Positions 53,829-63,223 of a stretch of 64,000 nt of DNA are shown here, in pieces (within the stretch, counting starts at the first letter, position 1; each line of letters opens with the position of its first letter). The DNA comes from Acidobacteriota bacterium (GTDB lineage Bacteria > Acidobacteriota > Terriglobia > Acidiferrales > UBA7541): NCBI GenBank assembly GCA_013289695.1, contig JABCZK010000010.1, positions 62,001 through 126,000 on the forward strand, in the 5' to 3' direction. The notes beneath the pieces were generated by a model that ran no database searches, was not told the DNA's origin, and saw only the letters and a list, made by a program, of their open reading frames with translations. A program made the translations under genes and the position numbers.

Positions 53829-54617
53829 ATGATCGATATTCATTGCCACTTGCTTGCCGGTCTCGACGACGGTCCCGATTCCATCGAAATGTCTCTGGAA
53901 ATGGCGGAAATGGCGATTTCAGACGGCATTACGCATGTGATTGCGACACCACATGCGCATCCGCAGCATGCTTTCGTTCCCGAATTGATCAACCTGCGGC
54001 GTGAGGAGGTGCAGGCTCGGGTCGAAGGTCGCATGATCCTCGCCACAGGATGCGACTTTCACTTGAGTTTTGAAAACCTGCAGGAGATTCAGCGCCTGCC
54101 GAGCCGCTTCACGCTGAACCAAAAGAACTACTTGCTGGTAGAGTTTGCCGACTATTCGATTCCGCCTTCGCTGGACCAGGCGCTACATCATCTGCAACTC
54201 GCCGGACTGCGGCCGATCATTACGCACCCGGAACGCAATCCCCTGATTCGCGCGAAGCCCGAGCGGTTGTACCGCTGGCTGCGTCAAGGTTGTTACGCGC
54301 AGGTGACTGGGCAATCTTTGCTGGGGAAATTCGGGAAGGCTGCACAGGAAGTGGCGGAAGAATGGATGGGAATGAACGTGGTGCACTTTCTGGCAAGTGA
54401 CGCGCACAACATCACTACGCGTCCGCTACGCTTGAAGGAGGTGTTCGACCACGTGGCGAAAAAGCGAGGCGAGGATGTCGCGAAAGCGCTGCTGGTGGAT
54501 AATCCGTTGGCGGTGTTCGAAGGGCGGCCGCTGCCGTGGGTTCCGGAGATGGATGACGACATCGGCTTGAGCCCGGGAGCGACGCCGCGCAGGCGCAAAC
54601 GGTTTTGGTTTTTTTGA
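53829..54617 (+). CDS. CpsB/YwqE-type tyrosine-protein phosphatase (PHP fold)
   Basis: A 262-residue metal-dependent phosphatase of the PHP superfamily. The N-terminal MIDIHCHLLAGLDDGPDS carries the HxH metal ligands; further ligands are in VIATPHAHPQH, ATGCDFHLSF, LRPIITHPERNPLI and HFLASDAHN. In Gram-positive and other bacteria such enzymes dephosphorylate the tyrosine kinase that controls capsule or exopolysaccharide chain length. It fits the nearby sugar-nucleotide genes. The kinase and polymerisation genes are not in this window. The Met at 53829 is the natural start because the metal motif begins right after it; a longer frame starts at 53736. The tail ends RRRKRFWFF. Confidence 0.87.
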   Translation: MIDIHCHLLAGLDDGPDSIEMSLEMAEMAISDGITHVIATPHAHPQHAFVPELINLRREEVQARVEGRMILATGCDFHLSFENLQEIQRLPSRFTLNQKNYLLVEFADYSIPPSLDQALHHLQLAGLRPIITHPERNPLIRAKPERLYRWLRQGCYAQVTGQSLLGKFGKAAQEVAEEWMGMNVVHFLASDAHNITTRPLRLKEVFDHVAKKRGEDVAKALLVDNPLAVFEGRPLPWVPEMDDDIGLSPGATPRRRKRFWFF

Positions 54618-54731
54618 GCGCGAGCGGCGCCGAGGGAAAAAAAGAAAGAGAGATCCTTCGCTGCGCTCAGGATGACGACGCGTTTCTGCTCGGGATGACG
54701 GCGCGCTTCCGTTGAGCCGGCGCCGCGCGGT

Positions 54732-56609
54732 TCATCGAAAGAGCTCCAGAATTTCTTCGTAGCGTTTGAATGGCGCGATCAAGTACGCGCCTGCGATGCT
54801 TTCGCTGCGCGCGGTGCGCGCCCAATCGAGCATTTGGCGAGCCAGCACGAAACCGCGCTCGCGCGCGGCGTCTCCGGCTTTTTCCATTTCGCGCAGCGTG
54901 GCTTCGGGGATGACGATTCCGGGAACTTCGTTGTTCAGTCGCAGCGCTTGCTTGTAGCTGGTGAGCGGCCACAGGCCGACGATGATGGGCACGGGAGATC
55001 TGCCGCCCAGGCGTTTCAGAAATGCGTGCCAGTGCTCCGGATCGAAAATCGGCTGCGTCATCGCGAAATGCGCGCCAGCTTCAATTTTTGCTTCGAAGCG
55101 CCGCAGCTCTTCGTCAATATCTTCCGCGACGGGATTCACCGCGACACCAATCGTGAAATTGGTCGCTCCGCCGAGGCTTTTGCCGGCCCAGTCCGTGCCC
55201 TGATTCAAACGCGATAGAACTTTCACCAGGCCGATCGAATCCACTTCATACACGCCGCTGGTTTCCGGGTGATCGCCGAGCGAAGGAGGATCGCCGGTGA
55301 TCGCCAGCACGTTGCGCACGCCGCCGACAGCCCATGCGCCCAGCAGCACGGCCTGCAGGCCAATGATATTGGCATCGCGCGTGGTGACGTGCGGCACGGT
55401 TTCATACCCGTGCGCTTCGAGGGCGCCGGCCAGCACCAGCGCATCCATGCCGACGCGCGCTAGCGTGCCGCTATTGATGTCAATCGAGTCGACATGCGGG
55501 GACGCCATGACGCGGCCGACTTGTTCCAAGATGCGGTCAATCCCAACGCCCTTGGGTGGGTCAATTTCGACGGAAGTGACGAATTGCGCGGCTTGAATTT
55601 TTTTCCAGAGTTTGCTTTCCGGCTCGCGGGTGGCGATGCGACGGAAACGCTCGGCCGGCTCAAAAACTTCCACCGTTCCGCCCGCGCCACTTGCGCCGGC
55701 GATCGTTGAGCCACGCGGCTTCGCAGAGCGGAGTTTTTTCACCGCCTCGGATATGGCGTGAATATGTTCGGGCGTGGTGCCGCAGCATCCGCCGATGATG
55801 CGCGTGCCTATTTCGGCGGCTTCCTGCGCGAACAGCGCGAAATATTCCGGCGAAGATTTCGGATACACGATGCGATCGCCTATGCGCTTGGGAAATCCCG
55901 CGTTGGGCATGGCGGAAAGCGGCAGCTTGGTGGTGGCAGCGAGTTCGCGCAACACCGGCAACAAGAGTTGCGGACCGATGGTGCAGTTCGCGCCGAAGAC
56001 CTGAATATTTTTGTCCTTTAGCTGGTCCCAGGCATCTTGCGGGCGCGTGCCGCCGAAAGTGGAACCTTCATCGGAGTAGGTCAACTGCGCGGCGATGGGC
56101 AGGCGCGAAAACGAGCGGATGGCTTCCACGGCGGCGAGCAGCTCCGCGATGTCGCTGAACGTTTCGAGTAGAAAAAAATCCACACCGCGCTCTTCCAGAG
56201 CGCCGGCCTGTTCCTTGAAGATGGCAACGACGTCCTGGTGCGGCAGTTCGCGCACCTGCTGCAGAATTCCCAGCGGCCCGATGGACCCGGCAATCAGGAC
56301 TTCGTGCTTTGCCGCTTCGCGCGCCTCGCGGGCAATTTTTACGGCGCGGTGGTTTAGCTCGGCCACGCGATCGGCCATGCCGAATTGCCCGAGCTTGTGA
56401 CGGTTGGCGCTAAAAGTATTGGTCTCGATAATCTGCGCACCCGCTTCGATATAGGTTTGATGGACGTGAAAGACGGCTTCGCCATGCGTGACGTTAAGCT
56501 CGTCCACGCAGCGCTGCGGGCCCACCGATTCATAGAGCAGCGAGCCCATGGCGCCGTCGGCGACCAGGATCGCCTGTGTCAGTCGTTCATTGAAATCTGC
56601 GATGCGCAT
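54732..56609 (-). CDS. Bifunctional homocysteine S-methyltransferase / methylenetetrahydrofolate reductase
   Basis: A 625-residue fusion of the kind seen in Bacillus YitJ. Residues 1-300 are a zinc homocysteine methyltransferase barrel: VADGAMGSLLYE at the start, NTFSANRHKL, and the zinc-binding Cys pair in IIGGCCGTTPEH. Residues 330-625 are an MTHFR TIM barrel: FVTSVEIDPPKG, RDANIIGLQAVLLGAW, VLAITGDPPSLGDHPET, AGAHFAMTQPIFDPEHW, and the C-terminal RSESIAGAYLIAPF. It would remethylate homocysteine and supply 5-methyl-THF, linking folate and methionine metabolism. The Met at 56609 is the first that gives the barrel start; a promoter-like pair lies at 56694-56724. It is convergent with the CpsB-type gene. 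Confidence 0.92.
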   Translation of the reverse strand: MRIADFNERLTQAILVADGAMGSLLYESVGPQRCVDELNVTHGEAVFHVHQTYIEAGAQIIETNTFSANRHKLGQFGMADRVAELNHRAVKIAREAREAAKHEVLIAGSIGPLGILQQVRELPHQDVVAIFKEQAGALEERGVDFFLLETFSDIAELLAAVEAIRSFSRLPIAAQLTYSDEGSTFGGTRPQDAWDQLKDKNIQVFGANCTIGPQLLLPVLRELAATTKLPLSAMPNAGFPKRIGDRIVYPKSSPEYFALFAQEAAEIGTRIIGGCCGTTPEHIHAISEAVKKLRSAKPRGSTIAGASGAGGTVEVFEPAERFRRIATREPESKLWKKIQAAQFVTSVEIDPPKGVGIDRILEQVGRVMASPHVDSIDINSGTLARVGMDALVLAGALEAHGYETVPHVTTRDANIIGLQAVLLGAWAVGGVRNVLAITGDPPSLGDHPETSGVYEVDSIGLVKVLSRLNQGTDWAGKSLGGATNFTIGVAVNPVAEDIDEELRRFEAKIEAGAHFAMTQPIFDPEHWHAFLKRLGGRSPVPIIVGLWPLTSYKQALRLNNEVPGIVIPEATLREMEKAGDAARERGFVLARQMLDWARTARSESIAGAYLIAPFKRYEEILELFR

Positions 56610-56693
56610 GGTTTGGGTTTTTTGCCTGCAACTTCGGCGCGACTTGCGCAAACGCCGCTTCTGCGTATTCCGAACACGGGCAAAAAGTTCGTC

Positions 56694-56724
56694 ATTATAC
56701 CATCTGCGGAGCGGGGGACTGCAA
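56694..56724 (-). promoter_or_regulatory. Candidate promoter of the homocysteine methyltransferase/MTHFR gene
   Basis: On the minus strand TTGCAG (56719-56724) and TATAAT (56694-56699) are separated by 19 bases, about 85 bases before the ATG at 56609. The -10 is a perfect consensus; the spacing is slightly long. The leader shows no recognisable SAM riboswitch. Confidence 0.4.
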
Positions 56725-56826
56725 AGCGCGGCCCGGCGCGCTGTGGTGTCCACTCCGTGGGATCTAGTGCGCACCACACAAACTATGCATTTTTTCGCGA
56801 TTAGAGAGGGTCGCCATGGTTTATTT

Positions 56827-57282
56827 TCAGGAAGTTGCGTCGGGTTTTAATTCTACGGATTCGCGATTAGAAAGGTCCTGTAACTCATCGGCGATGGCGG
56901 CATTCGTTTCGCAACGCGCCAAGCGATCCACACCGCGGGCGATCCGCACGCCCGGGCGGACGATCCATTTGCGGGCGTTAGTGAGGCCATATTCCCGCGC
57001 GATGGCGGCAGGGCTGCGCCAGCGCAGGTACTCCTGCTCGATTTCCTTACGTTGAGGATGATGGCAGACCGGGCATTTACGCTGGCGGCGGCCCATGGAT
57101 GCGCGGCGCTCTTTCGGCACGGTGCCGTAATCCATTGAACCTGTGTAGTTTGCGGGCTCGTAGGTTGACTGGGGCGTGGAGCTGGATTGGGTGGTGCGGC
57201 TGGGTTTGGCGGGACTGGCGTGCGTTGGCGCGGTTGGGGATTCGCCGGGGGTGGCGCTGGTCTTTTTTCTGGCGTCCTTCAT
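56827..57282 (-). CDS. Protein of unknown function with CxxC motif and HTH-like segment
   Basis: I do not recognise this 151-residue protein. The first 65 residues are Ser/Pro/Thr-rich and disordered. Residues 67-100 contain RKCPVCHHPQRKEIEQEYLRW and SPAAIAREYGL, which looks like a Cys-pair followed by a helix-turn-helix. The C-terminal half is helical. It could be a small DNA-binding protein; only two Cys are clear, so a full zinc site is uncertain. It lies between two leftward metabolic genes, about 220 bp upstream of the MTHFR fusion start. Confidence 0.6.
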   Translation of the reverse strand: MKDARKKTSATPGESPTAPTHASPAKPSRTTQSSSTPQSTYEPANYTGSMDYGTVPKERRASMGRRQRKCPVCHHPQRKEIEQEYLRWRSPAAIAREYGLTNARKWIVRPGVRIARGVDRLARCETNAAIADELQDLSNRESVELKPDATS

Positions 57283-57349
57283 GTTTCTTCCTCGAGGGGC
57301 GTGAAACGTGCCGCTACTGCGGACTAATCAGGACAGCTGACGCGGTCGC

Positions 57350-58738
57350 TCAGCGTTTTTGGCCGACGAGGCCGGCGATTGTGTCCATTAGGTCGAACTT
57401 GGTTAGGACTTCTAGTTTGTTGCCGGTCATTTCTACGAAGACGGCGGGGCTGTCGTGGCTGAGGATGTGGGTTACGCGCTCGATGGGGGAGTTGGCGGGG
57501 ACTTGCGGGAGCGGGGCGCCCATGACTTCGCGGATTACCAACTTGCGCAGATCTTTCCCTTGCAGGGCGAGATTCAGGATCTGATCCTCGAAGACTGTGC
57601 CGATGGATTTTCCTTCTTCGAAGATGGGAAGCTGCGAAATATCCTGCTGCTGCATGGTTTGCAGCGCGTGGAACACGGTCTGGTAGGGTCCGGCGACAAT
57701 CATTTCGCGAGTCTTGCCGGCCTGGCGCTTGACGCGAATGACGTCGGCGGCGGAGAGCGCGACTTCGGCGTCCACATAGCCGTGCTCGCGCATCCAGCCG
57801 TCGTTGAAAACTTTGGACATGTAACGCGAACCGGAATCGGGCATGAAGGCCACGATCATGTCGCCTTTTTTGGCGTTCCGAGCGATTTTGAGCGCGGCAG
57901 AAATGCAGCCGCCACCCGAGCCTCCGGTGAAAATGGCCTCTTGTTTCGCGAGGCGCCGTGCCCAGACGAAACATTCTTCGTCGCTCACTTGGAAAATGTC
58001 GTCGAGAATTTTCAGATTCATCGTGCCGGGGAAAAAATCTTCGCCGATGCCTTCGACGACGTAGGTGAGGGCCTTGCCGGTGTTCCCGGTTTTTACTTTT
58101 TCGTAATAGAGCGAGCCGATGGGATCCACGCCGATAATTTTGACGTTGGGATTTTTTTCTTTCAGGTAGCGGCCCACGCCGGAGATGGTGCCGCCGGTGC
58201 CGACGCCGCAGACGAAATGCGTGATTTTTCCTTCGGTGTCGTTCCAGATTTCCGGGCCGGTGGTGCGGTAATGCGCCTCGGGATTCATGGCGTTTTCGTA
58301 CTGATTGGGATAGAAGGAATTGGGGATTTCGCGCGCGAGTTTGGCGGCGACGGAATAATAGCTGCGCGGATCTTCCGGCTCGACGGCGGTGGGGCAAACG
58401 ATGACTTCGGCGCCGAAAGCCTTCAGGAGATCGATTTTTTCGCGCGATTGCTTGTCGGTGATGGTGAAGACGACTTTGTAGCCGCGCACGCAGGCGACCA
58501 GAGCAAGGCCCATGCCGGTGTTGCCAGAAGTACCTTCGATGATGGTGCCGCCGGGTTTCAGTTTTCCGGTGCGTTCGGCTTCGTCAATCATGGCGAGGCC
58601 GATGCGGTCTTTCACCGAGCCGCCGGGATTCATGTAGTCGGCCTTGACCCAGACTTCTGCAGGCAAATCTTTCGCCAGGCGATTCAGGCGGATGATTGGC
58701 GTGTTGCCGATGGCTTCCAGGATGTTGTGGCACTTCAT
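57350..58738 (-). CDS. Cystathionine beta-synthase with C-terminal CBS domain pair
   Basis: A 462-residue fold-type II PLP enzyme that makes cystathionine from serine and homocysteine. Lys43 in PGGSVKDRIGLAM is the Schiff-base lysine. The PLP-phosphate loop is GTSGNTGMGL, with GGTISGVGRYLKE, FTGGSGGGC and FMPDSGSRYMSKVFND further on. From about residue 335 a pair of CBS domains follows (FHALQTMQQQDISQLPIFEEG and VTHILSHDSPAVFVEMTG), as in regulated enzymes that bind adenosyl ligands. No haem-binding N-terminal segment is present. It fits with the homocysteine methyltransferase nearby, together covering both fates of homocysteine. The gene starts at the ATG at 58738 and ends near the 151-residue gene. 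Confidence 0.92.
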   Translation of the reverse strand: MKCHNILEAIGNTPIIRLNRLAKDLPAEVWVKADYMNPGGSVKDRIGLAMIDEAERTGKLKPGGTIIEGTSGNTGMGLALVACVRGYKVVFTITDKQSREKIDLLKAFGAEVIVCPTAVEPEDPRSYYSVAAKLAREIPNSFYPNQYENAMNPEAHYRTTGPEIWNDTEGKITHFVCGVGTGGTISGVGRYLKEKNPNVKIIGVDPIGSLYYEKVKTGNTGKALTYVVEGIGEDFFPGTMNLKILDDIFQVSDEECFVWARRLAKQEAIFTGGSGGGCISAALKIARNAKKGDMIVAFMPDSGSRYMSKVFNDGWMREHGYVDAEVALSAADVIRVKRQAGKTREMIVAGPYQTVFHALQTMQQQDISQLPIFEEGKSIGTVFEDQILNLALQGKDLRKLVIREVMGAPLPQVPANSPIERVTHILSHDSPAVFVEMTGNKLEVLTKFDLMDTIAGLVGQKR

Positions 58739-58891
58739 GTACGGAGATCAGCTCCTGCTTTCAGCGGCGGACTAAACTAGCTTAGAGATTTTCCTAAACG
58801 CTGGCAAGCGGGAAGGGCGGGGCGTTTCCGCAAGTGCGATTTAGCGGGTGCGTGGCGCAAGCGCAGGAGGCGCTCATGCTATGCTTTTCTG

Positions 58892-59314
58892 GTGGGGCCC
58901 GGCGCGCCTGCGGCGGAATATCTTTTTTACGATGGACATTGCGGACTGTGCCATCGCTCGGTGAAGTTTGTTTTGCGGCACGACCGCAGCGGGCAGGCGT
59001 TTCGATTTGCGCCGCTGCAGGGCGAGACGTTTTTGGCGCGGGTGGCGGCGGAGCGGCGCGCGGGGTTGCCGGATAGCGTGGTGGTGCTGACGCGTGACGG
59101 GGAGTTGCTGGTGCGGTCCGCGGCGTTCTTGCATATTTTTCGGCGATTGCGCGGCGGGTGGGGAACGCTGGCTGCCGTGCTGGGCGTAATACCGCGGGGG
59201 CTGCGCGATTTTTTGTACGACTTCATCGCGCGGATTCGTTATCGGGTGTTTGGGACGCGCGAGGATTTGTGTCCGATCGTGCCGGCGGAATTGCGCGAGC
59301 GGTTTGATCCGTAG
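58892..59314 (+). CDS. DCC-family thiol-disulfide oxidoreductase-like protein (DUF393)
   Basis: A 140-residue protein of the DCC (DUF393) family. The signature is YDGHCGLCHRSVKFVLRHD near residue 14, with the CxxC pair expected of a thioredoxin-like redox site. RFAPLQGETF and DSVVVLTRDGELLVRSAA are typical. The start is GTG at 58892; ATGs upstream are out of frame. The function is not known; relatives are redox or membrane-associated. It is divergent from the cystathionine beta-synthase gene. Confidence 0.85.
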   Translation: MGPGAPAAEYLFYDGHCGLCHRSVKFVLRHDRSGQAFRFAPLQGETFLARVAAERRAGLPDSVVVLTRDGELLVRSAAFLHIFRRLRGGWGTLAAVLGVIPRGLRDFLYDFIARIRYRVFGTREDLCPIVPAELRERFDP

Positions 59315-59445
59315 AGAGATCCGCAGGCGCGCTGAGTTGCGCTACGTATTGTGAATGGCGGCGGAAAATAGAAAAGCGAAAAGCGAAAATAGAAAAGCGC
59401 GATCGTGGAGATTGGTTGGGCGGGAATTCGAGGAGGAGATAGGTG

Positions 59446-59832
59446 ATGGCGCGCACAAATATATCGAGTGGAACGCCTTGGGAGCCGGTGATCGGTTACT
59501 CGCGGGCGGTGCGGGTGGGCGCGAACGTGTGGGTTTCCGGCACGACTGCGACCGACGCGCAGGGAAAAATTGTCGGCGTCGGGGATGCGTATGCGCAGGC
59601 GGTGCAGACGCTGCAGAATATCGAGCGGGCGTTGCAGAAGGCGGGAGCGGGACTGACGGACGTGGTGCGGACGCGCATGTTCATTACTCGCGCGGATGAT
59701 TCAGAGAAAGTGGGCCGGGCGCACGGGGAGGCCTTCGGAAAGATATTGCCGGCGACTTCGATGATTCAGGTGAGCGGATTTATTTCGCCGGAGATGCTGG
59801 TGGAAATTGAGGCCGAGGCGTTTGTGGGGTGA
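59446..59832 (+). CDS. ridA: RidA-family enamine/imine deaminase
   Basis: A 128-residue YjgF/YER057c/UK114 protein. The start has AGGAGG 10 bases upstream and the sequence begins [13 protein letters not shown]. The typical substrate-pocket segments are present: [26 protein letters not shown] and the C-terminal [16 protein letters not shown]. RidA hydrolyses reactive 2-aminoacrylate from PLP enzymes; the cystathionine beta-synthase gene nearby is one possible source. The catalytic Arg of the VRTRMF segment is present. It forms a small rightward set with the DCC gene. Confidence 0.9.
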   Translation: MARTNISSGTPWEPVIGYSRAVRVGANVWVSGTTATDAQGKIVGVGDAYAQAVQTLQNIERALQKAGAGLTDVVRTRMFITRADDSEKVGRAHGEAFGKILPATSMIQVSGFISPEMLVEIEAEAFVG

Positions 59833-59958
59833 GCGGCTGCTACCGCGCTCGGCCAATATGCGCTAGGCTCTTGCCGCTGGGCCCAAGGGAGCGCCGCGCG
59901 GCGGTTGTAACACAATATTCACAATGGGAGGGGTGGCGATTCGCTAGAATCGCGAGCC

Positions 59959-60306
59959 ATGGCCAGGGACACCTTGCAGATTGTGGTATCGGCGGGGAGC
60001 CGCGAGGGGCAGAAGATTTTGACCCTTAGAGGCTCGTTGAATATTCAAACGATTTTCGATTTTCAAAAGGCGACGCGGGAGGAATCCGCGCCGAAGCTGA
60101 TTCTAGATTTTCGTGGCGTGCCTTACGTGGACTCGGCGGGGTTGGGCGCTTTGGTGGGCGCGTACGTGGCGGCGCAGCGGATGCAGCGGAGATTGGCTGT
60201 GGCGGGAATGAATACGCAGGTGAAGGCGCTGATTGATATGACGCACGTGGGGACTTTGATCAAGTCTTATGCCACGGTGCAGGAAGCGGAAGAAGCGCTG
60301 GGGTAG
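59959..60306 (+). CDS. STAS-domain protein (anti-anti-sigma factor-like)
   Basis: A 115-residue single STAS domain, the second in this window. It contains ILTLRGSLNIQTIFDFQK and the phosphoacceptor loop VPYVDSAGLGALVGAY, with the Ser in the usual place. The C-terminus reads ALIDMTHVGTLIKSYATVQEA. It should act in a partner-switching module with a kinase that is not in this window. It follows the ridA gene by 126 bp on the same strand. Confidence 0.87.
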   Translation: MARDTLQIVVSAGSREGQKILTLRGSLNIQTIFDFQKATREESAPKLILDFRGVPYVDSAGLGALVGAYVAAQRMQRRLAVAGMNTQVKALIDMTHVGTLIKSYATVQEAEEALG

Positions 60307-60829
60307 GGGCGGAAAATAGAAATTAGAAAAGTGAAAATAGAAAATCGGGCGGCGGGCGTTTTGGTTATTTTGGTTTCGTCACCTTCCTTGATTCATCCGC
60401 ATTGAAAATCCGCTGACAAAATCTTGGCTATGCCTTCGCTGCAGCGGCGGCTTGTTCGGCGTCGAGCTTGGGCTGGATCCGGCTGTGCCGGCGAGATTCG
60501 TTCACACCGGAAGGGGCGGGTCTGAGACCCGGCCCTCCGCCGCGTGATGGGGCGGAAGCCGTGGCAAGCTGGAGCGCAGCGCATCGATTCAGCACCGCCG
60601 ATTATCAGGCTGAATCGCCCCCGCTCTGCAGCTGCGATTCACAAATTCAAAGGCAAAATCAAGATGCCTGCTTCAGGGGAAAATTCAAAGGCAAATTCAA
60701 GAACAAAAGAGCCGGCGGGACGCCGGCGCTACCGAGACCGACCATGCCTGGTGGGCGACAACAAATTGGGAACATGAGGCAAGGTAGGCTCCGGCGAGGT
60801 GCGTGACTATGCGATAGAATGGCAGGGCG
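60307..60829. other. Spacer with palindromic repeats upstream of the PBP gene
   Basis: The 520 bases hold no convincing gene. At 60509-60538 a GGGGCGGGTCTG unit forms a stem. At 60711-60732 the minus strand reads GTAGCGCCGGCGTCCCGC, identical to the unit at 23993. The PBP promoter should lie in the last part. Confidence 0.45.
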
Positions 60830-63202
60830 ATGGAACGATTTTACCGCGCGACGATGAAGATTACCGGCGACACGGTTTTTGGCCGGCTGGCGTTTACATT
60901 CCTGGTGCTGTGCGCGATCGGGTTTGGCGCGGCGGTGGGGCTGCTGTTTGTGTACTCGGGCGATTTACCGGAAATTCACGCGCTGCAGGATTACCGGCCG
61001 AACGTGGTGACCGAGCTGTACGCGGATGACGGGCAATCCGTCGGTACGTTTGCGCTGCAGCGGCGGATTCTGCTCACCTACGGACAGATTCCAAAAGTTC
61101 TGAAAGACGCCATCCTCACCACCGAAGACCAGCACTTCGAAGAGCACTGGGGCGTGGATATTCCGCGCGTGTTGCAGGCCGCCTGGCACGATATCGCCAA
61201 GCGTCGCCTGGCGGAGGGCGCCAGCACGCTGACGATGCAGCTGGCCGGCGGATTGTTCTTGAATCGTTCGGACCGCAGCGCGCGGCGGAAGATTGAGGAA
61301 ACGATTCTGGCGATCCAGATCGAGCGGCACTACACGAAAGAACAAATTTTCACGATGTACTGCAACCAGATTTATCTGGGTTCGGGGAATTACGGGTTCG
61401 AGGCGGCGTCGGAATATTATTTCAGCAAGCCGGTGGGGCAATTGACGCTGGCGGAAGCGGCCACGCTGGCGGCCATCATTCGCGGGCCGATTTATGCGCC
61501 GATCAATCACCCGGACCGCGCGCTGGCGCGGCGCAATCTGGTGCTGGTGTTGATGGCGCACGACCGCAAAATCACGCAGGCGGAAGCTGACGCCGCGGTG
61601 AAACAGCCGCTGGGCCTGCACCTGGAATCGCTGCGCAATGATCTGGCGCCGTATTTCGTGGAAGAGGTGCGCCAGTATCTGGAGCACACTTACGGCACCG
61701 CCGCGGTACACGAACAGGGATTGCGCGTGTACACCTCGTTGAATGTCGGGATGCAGAAAGCGGCGGACGAGGCGGTGCGCGACGGTTTGCATGCGTACGA
61801 CCGGCGGCACGGCTGGCGCGGCAAGCTGCCGAACATTCTGGAGCAGAATCTGGGGCCGCTGGAAAAATATCAGGATGAAGGTTGGCGCAACTCGCCGCGC
61901 AAGGGCGACTACGTGACGGGATTGGTGACCGCCGTGGAACCCACGTTCGCGACGCTCAAGCTCGGAACGTATCATGCGATGCTCACGCCCGCGGATTTTG
62001 CGTGGACCGGGAGCAAATCGCCCAAGCAACTGTTGAAGCCTGGCGACCTGGTGTGCGTTTCGGTGAAGGAAGTTGCTGGACTCACAGTGCGCGCGCAGCT
62101 GGAACAAGTGCCGGCGGCGCAAGGCGCTTTGCTGGCGATTGACAACGCCACCGGCGAGATCAAGGCGATGGTGGGCGGCTACGATTTCGAGGAATCGAAA
62201 TTCGATCGCGCCACGCAAGCGGTGCGGCAGACGGGTAGTTCGTTCAAGGTGTATGTGTACGCTGAAGCGCTACAAATGGGGATGAATCCGTTCGACACCG
62301 TCGTGGACGAGCCCGTCACGTTTCGCAGCGGCGGACAAAATTATTCTCCGAAGAATTACGACGAGAAATTCGAAGGGCGCATCACGCTGCGGCGCGCGCT
62401 GGCGGATTCGCGCAACGTTCCGGCGGTGCGATTGCTGGATCATGTGGGCGTGCTAAACGTGATCGAGCTGGCGCGCAAATTCGGGATTAGCAGCCCGCTG
62501 CCGCCGTATCTGCCGCTGGCGCTGGGGGCAGCGGATTTGAGCTTGCTGGAGCACACCTCCGCATTCACCGTGTTTCCGGATGACGGCATTCACATCGAGC
62601 CGCACTACATTCGGCGCGTGACTTCGTATGACGGCGCGGTGCTGGAAGAGCCTCGTCCGAAGGTGAATGATGTGATTCCGCCGGACGTGGCGCGGACGAT
62701 GGTGGCGATGCTCGAGGAAGTGGTGCAGTTCGGCACCGGCGTGCGCGCAAAAGAATTGGGAAGGCCGTCGGCGGGCAAGACCGGCACGACGAATGATTTT
62801 ACTGATGCGTGGTACATCGGATTTACGCCGCAGCTCACGGCGGGCGTTTGGGTGGGGAACGACGACAAGCGAATTTCACTGGGGAAGAAGGAAACCGGCG
62901 CGCGCGCCGCGTTGCCCATCTGGTTGGAGTTCATGCAACAGGGCATGCAGGGCGTGCCGGTGGAAAATTTCCCGAACGTGGTGCCGCTGGAGAAGCTGGC
63001 GCCGTCGAGGCCGGTGCAGGTGGATGTGCCGGATACCGCGCCGCCGGCGGATGCCGCGGAGCAGGGATTGACGGAAACGGCAGTGCCTAAGGCAGTGCCA
63101 GTGCAGCCAAGACCCGCGCCGCCGGCGAAACCGAGCGCGCCGTCGGCCACTCACAGCGGCGCAGCTGATCCCTCGCAAGATACAAGCGGGCCTGGGCGGT
63201 AG
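60830..63202 (+). CDS. Class A penicillin-binding protein (PBP1a type)
   Basis: A 790-residue bifunctional peptidoglycan synthase. A single N-terminal transmembrane segment (GRLAFTFLVLCAIGFGAAV) anchors it. Residues 55-260 are the GT51 glycosyltransferase: AILTTEDQHFEEHWGVD (catalytic Glu), EGASTLTMQLAGGLFL and YCNQIYLGSGNYG. The transpeptidase domain follows: the nucleophile in TGSSFKVYVY, the SxN-like ADSRN and the GKTGTTNDF triad element. A long Ala/Pro-rich tail ends the protein. It polymerises and cross-links murein in the periplasm. The ATG at 60830 gives a short cytoplasmic tail, as in relatives. The convergent TPR gene lies 21 bp downstream. Confidence 0.95.
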   Translation: MERFYRATMKITGDTVFGRLAFTFLVLCAIGFGAAVGLLFVYSGDLPEIHALQDYRPNVVTELYADDGQSVGTFALQRRILLTYGQIPKVLKDAILTTEDQHFEEHWGVDIPRVLQAAWHDIAKRRLAEGASTLTMQLAGGLFLNRSDRSARRKIEETILAIQIERHYTKEQIFTMYCNQIYLGSGNYGFEAASEYYFSKPVGQLTLAEAATLAAIIRGPIYAPINHPDRALARRNLVLVLMAHDRKITQAEADAAVKQPLGLHLESLRNDLAPYFVEEVRQYLEHTYGTAAVHEQGLRVYTSLNVGMQKAADEAVRDGLHAYDRRHGWRGKLPNILEQNLGPLEKYQDEGWRNSPRKGDYVTGLVTAVEPTFATLKLGTYHAMLTPADFAWTGSKSPKQLLKPGDLVCVSVKEVAGLTVRAQLEQVPAAQGALLAIDNATGEIKAMVGGYDFEESKFDRATQAVRQTGSSFKVYVYAEALQMGMNPFDTVVDEPVTFRSGGQNYSPKNYDEKFEGRITLRRALADSRNVPAVRLLDHVGVLNVIELARKFGISSPLPPYLPLALGAADLSLLEHTSAFTVFPDDGIHIEPHYIRRVTSYDGAVLEEPRPKVNDVIPPDVARTMVAMLEEVVQFGTGVRAKELGRPSAGKTGTTNDFTDAWYIGFTPQLTAGVWVGNDDKRISLGKKETGARAALPIWLEFMQQGMQGVPVENFPNVVPLEKLAPSRPVQVDVPDTAPPADAAEQGLTETAVPKAVPVQPRPAPPAKPSAPSATHSGAADPSQDTSGPGR

Positions 63203-63223
63203 CGATTTTAATCAGCTCGCAGG

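Noticed and set aside
56610-56826. SAM or cobalamin riboswitch before the homocysteine methyltransferase gene
   Set aside because: I found a promoter-like pair but no conserved riboswitch core or terminator alternation in the leader.
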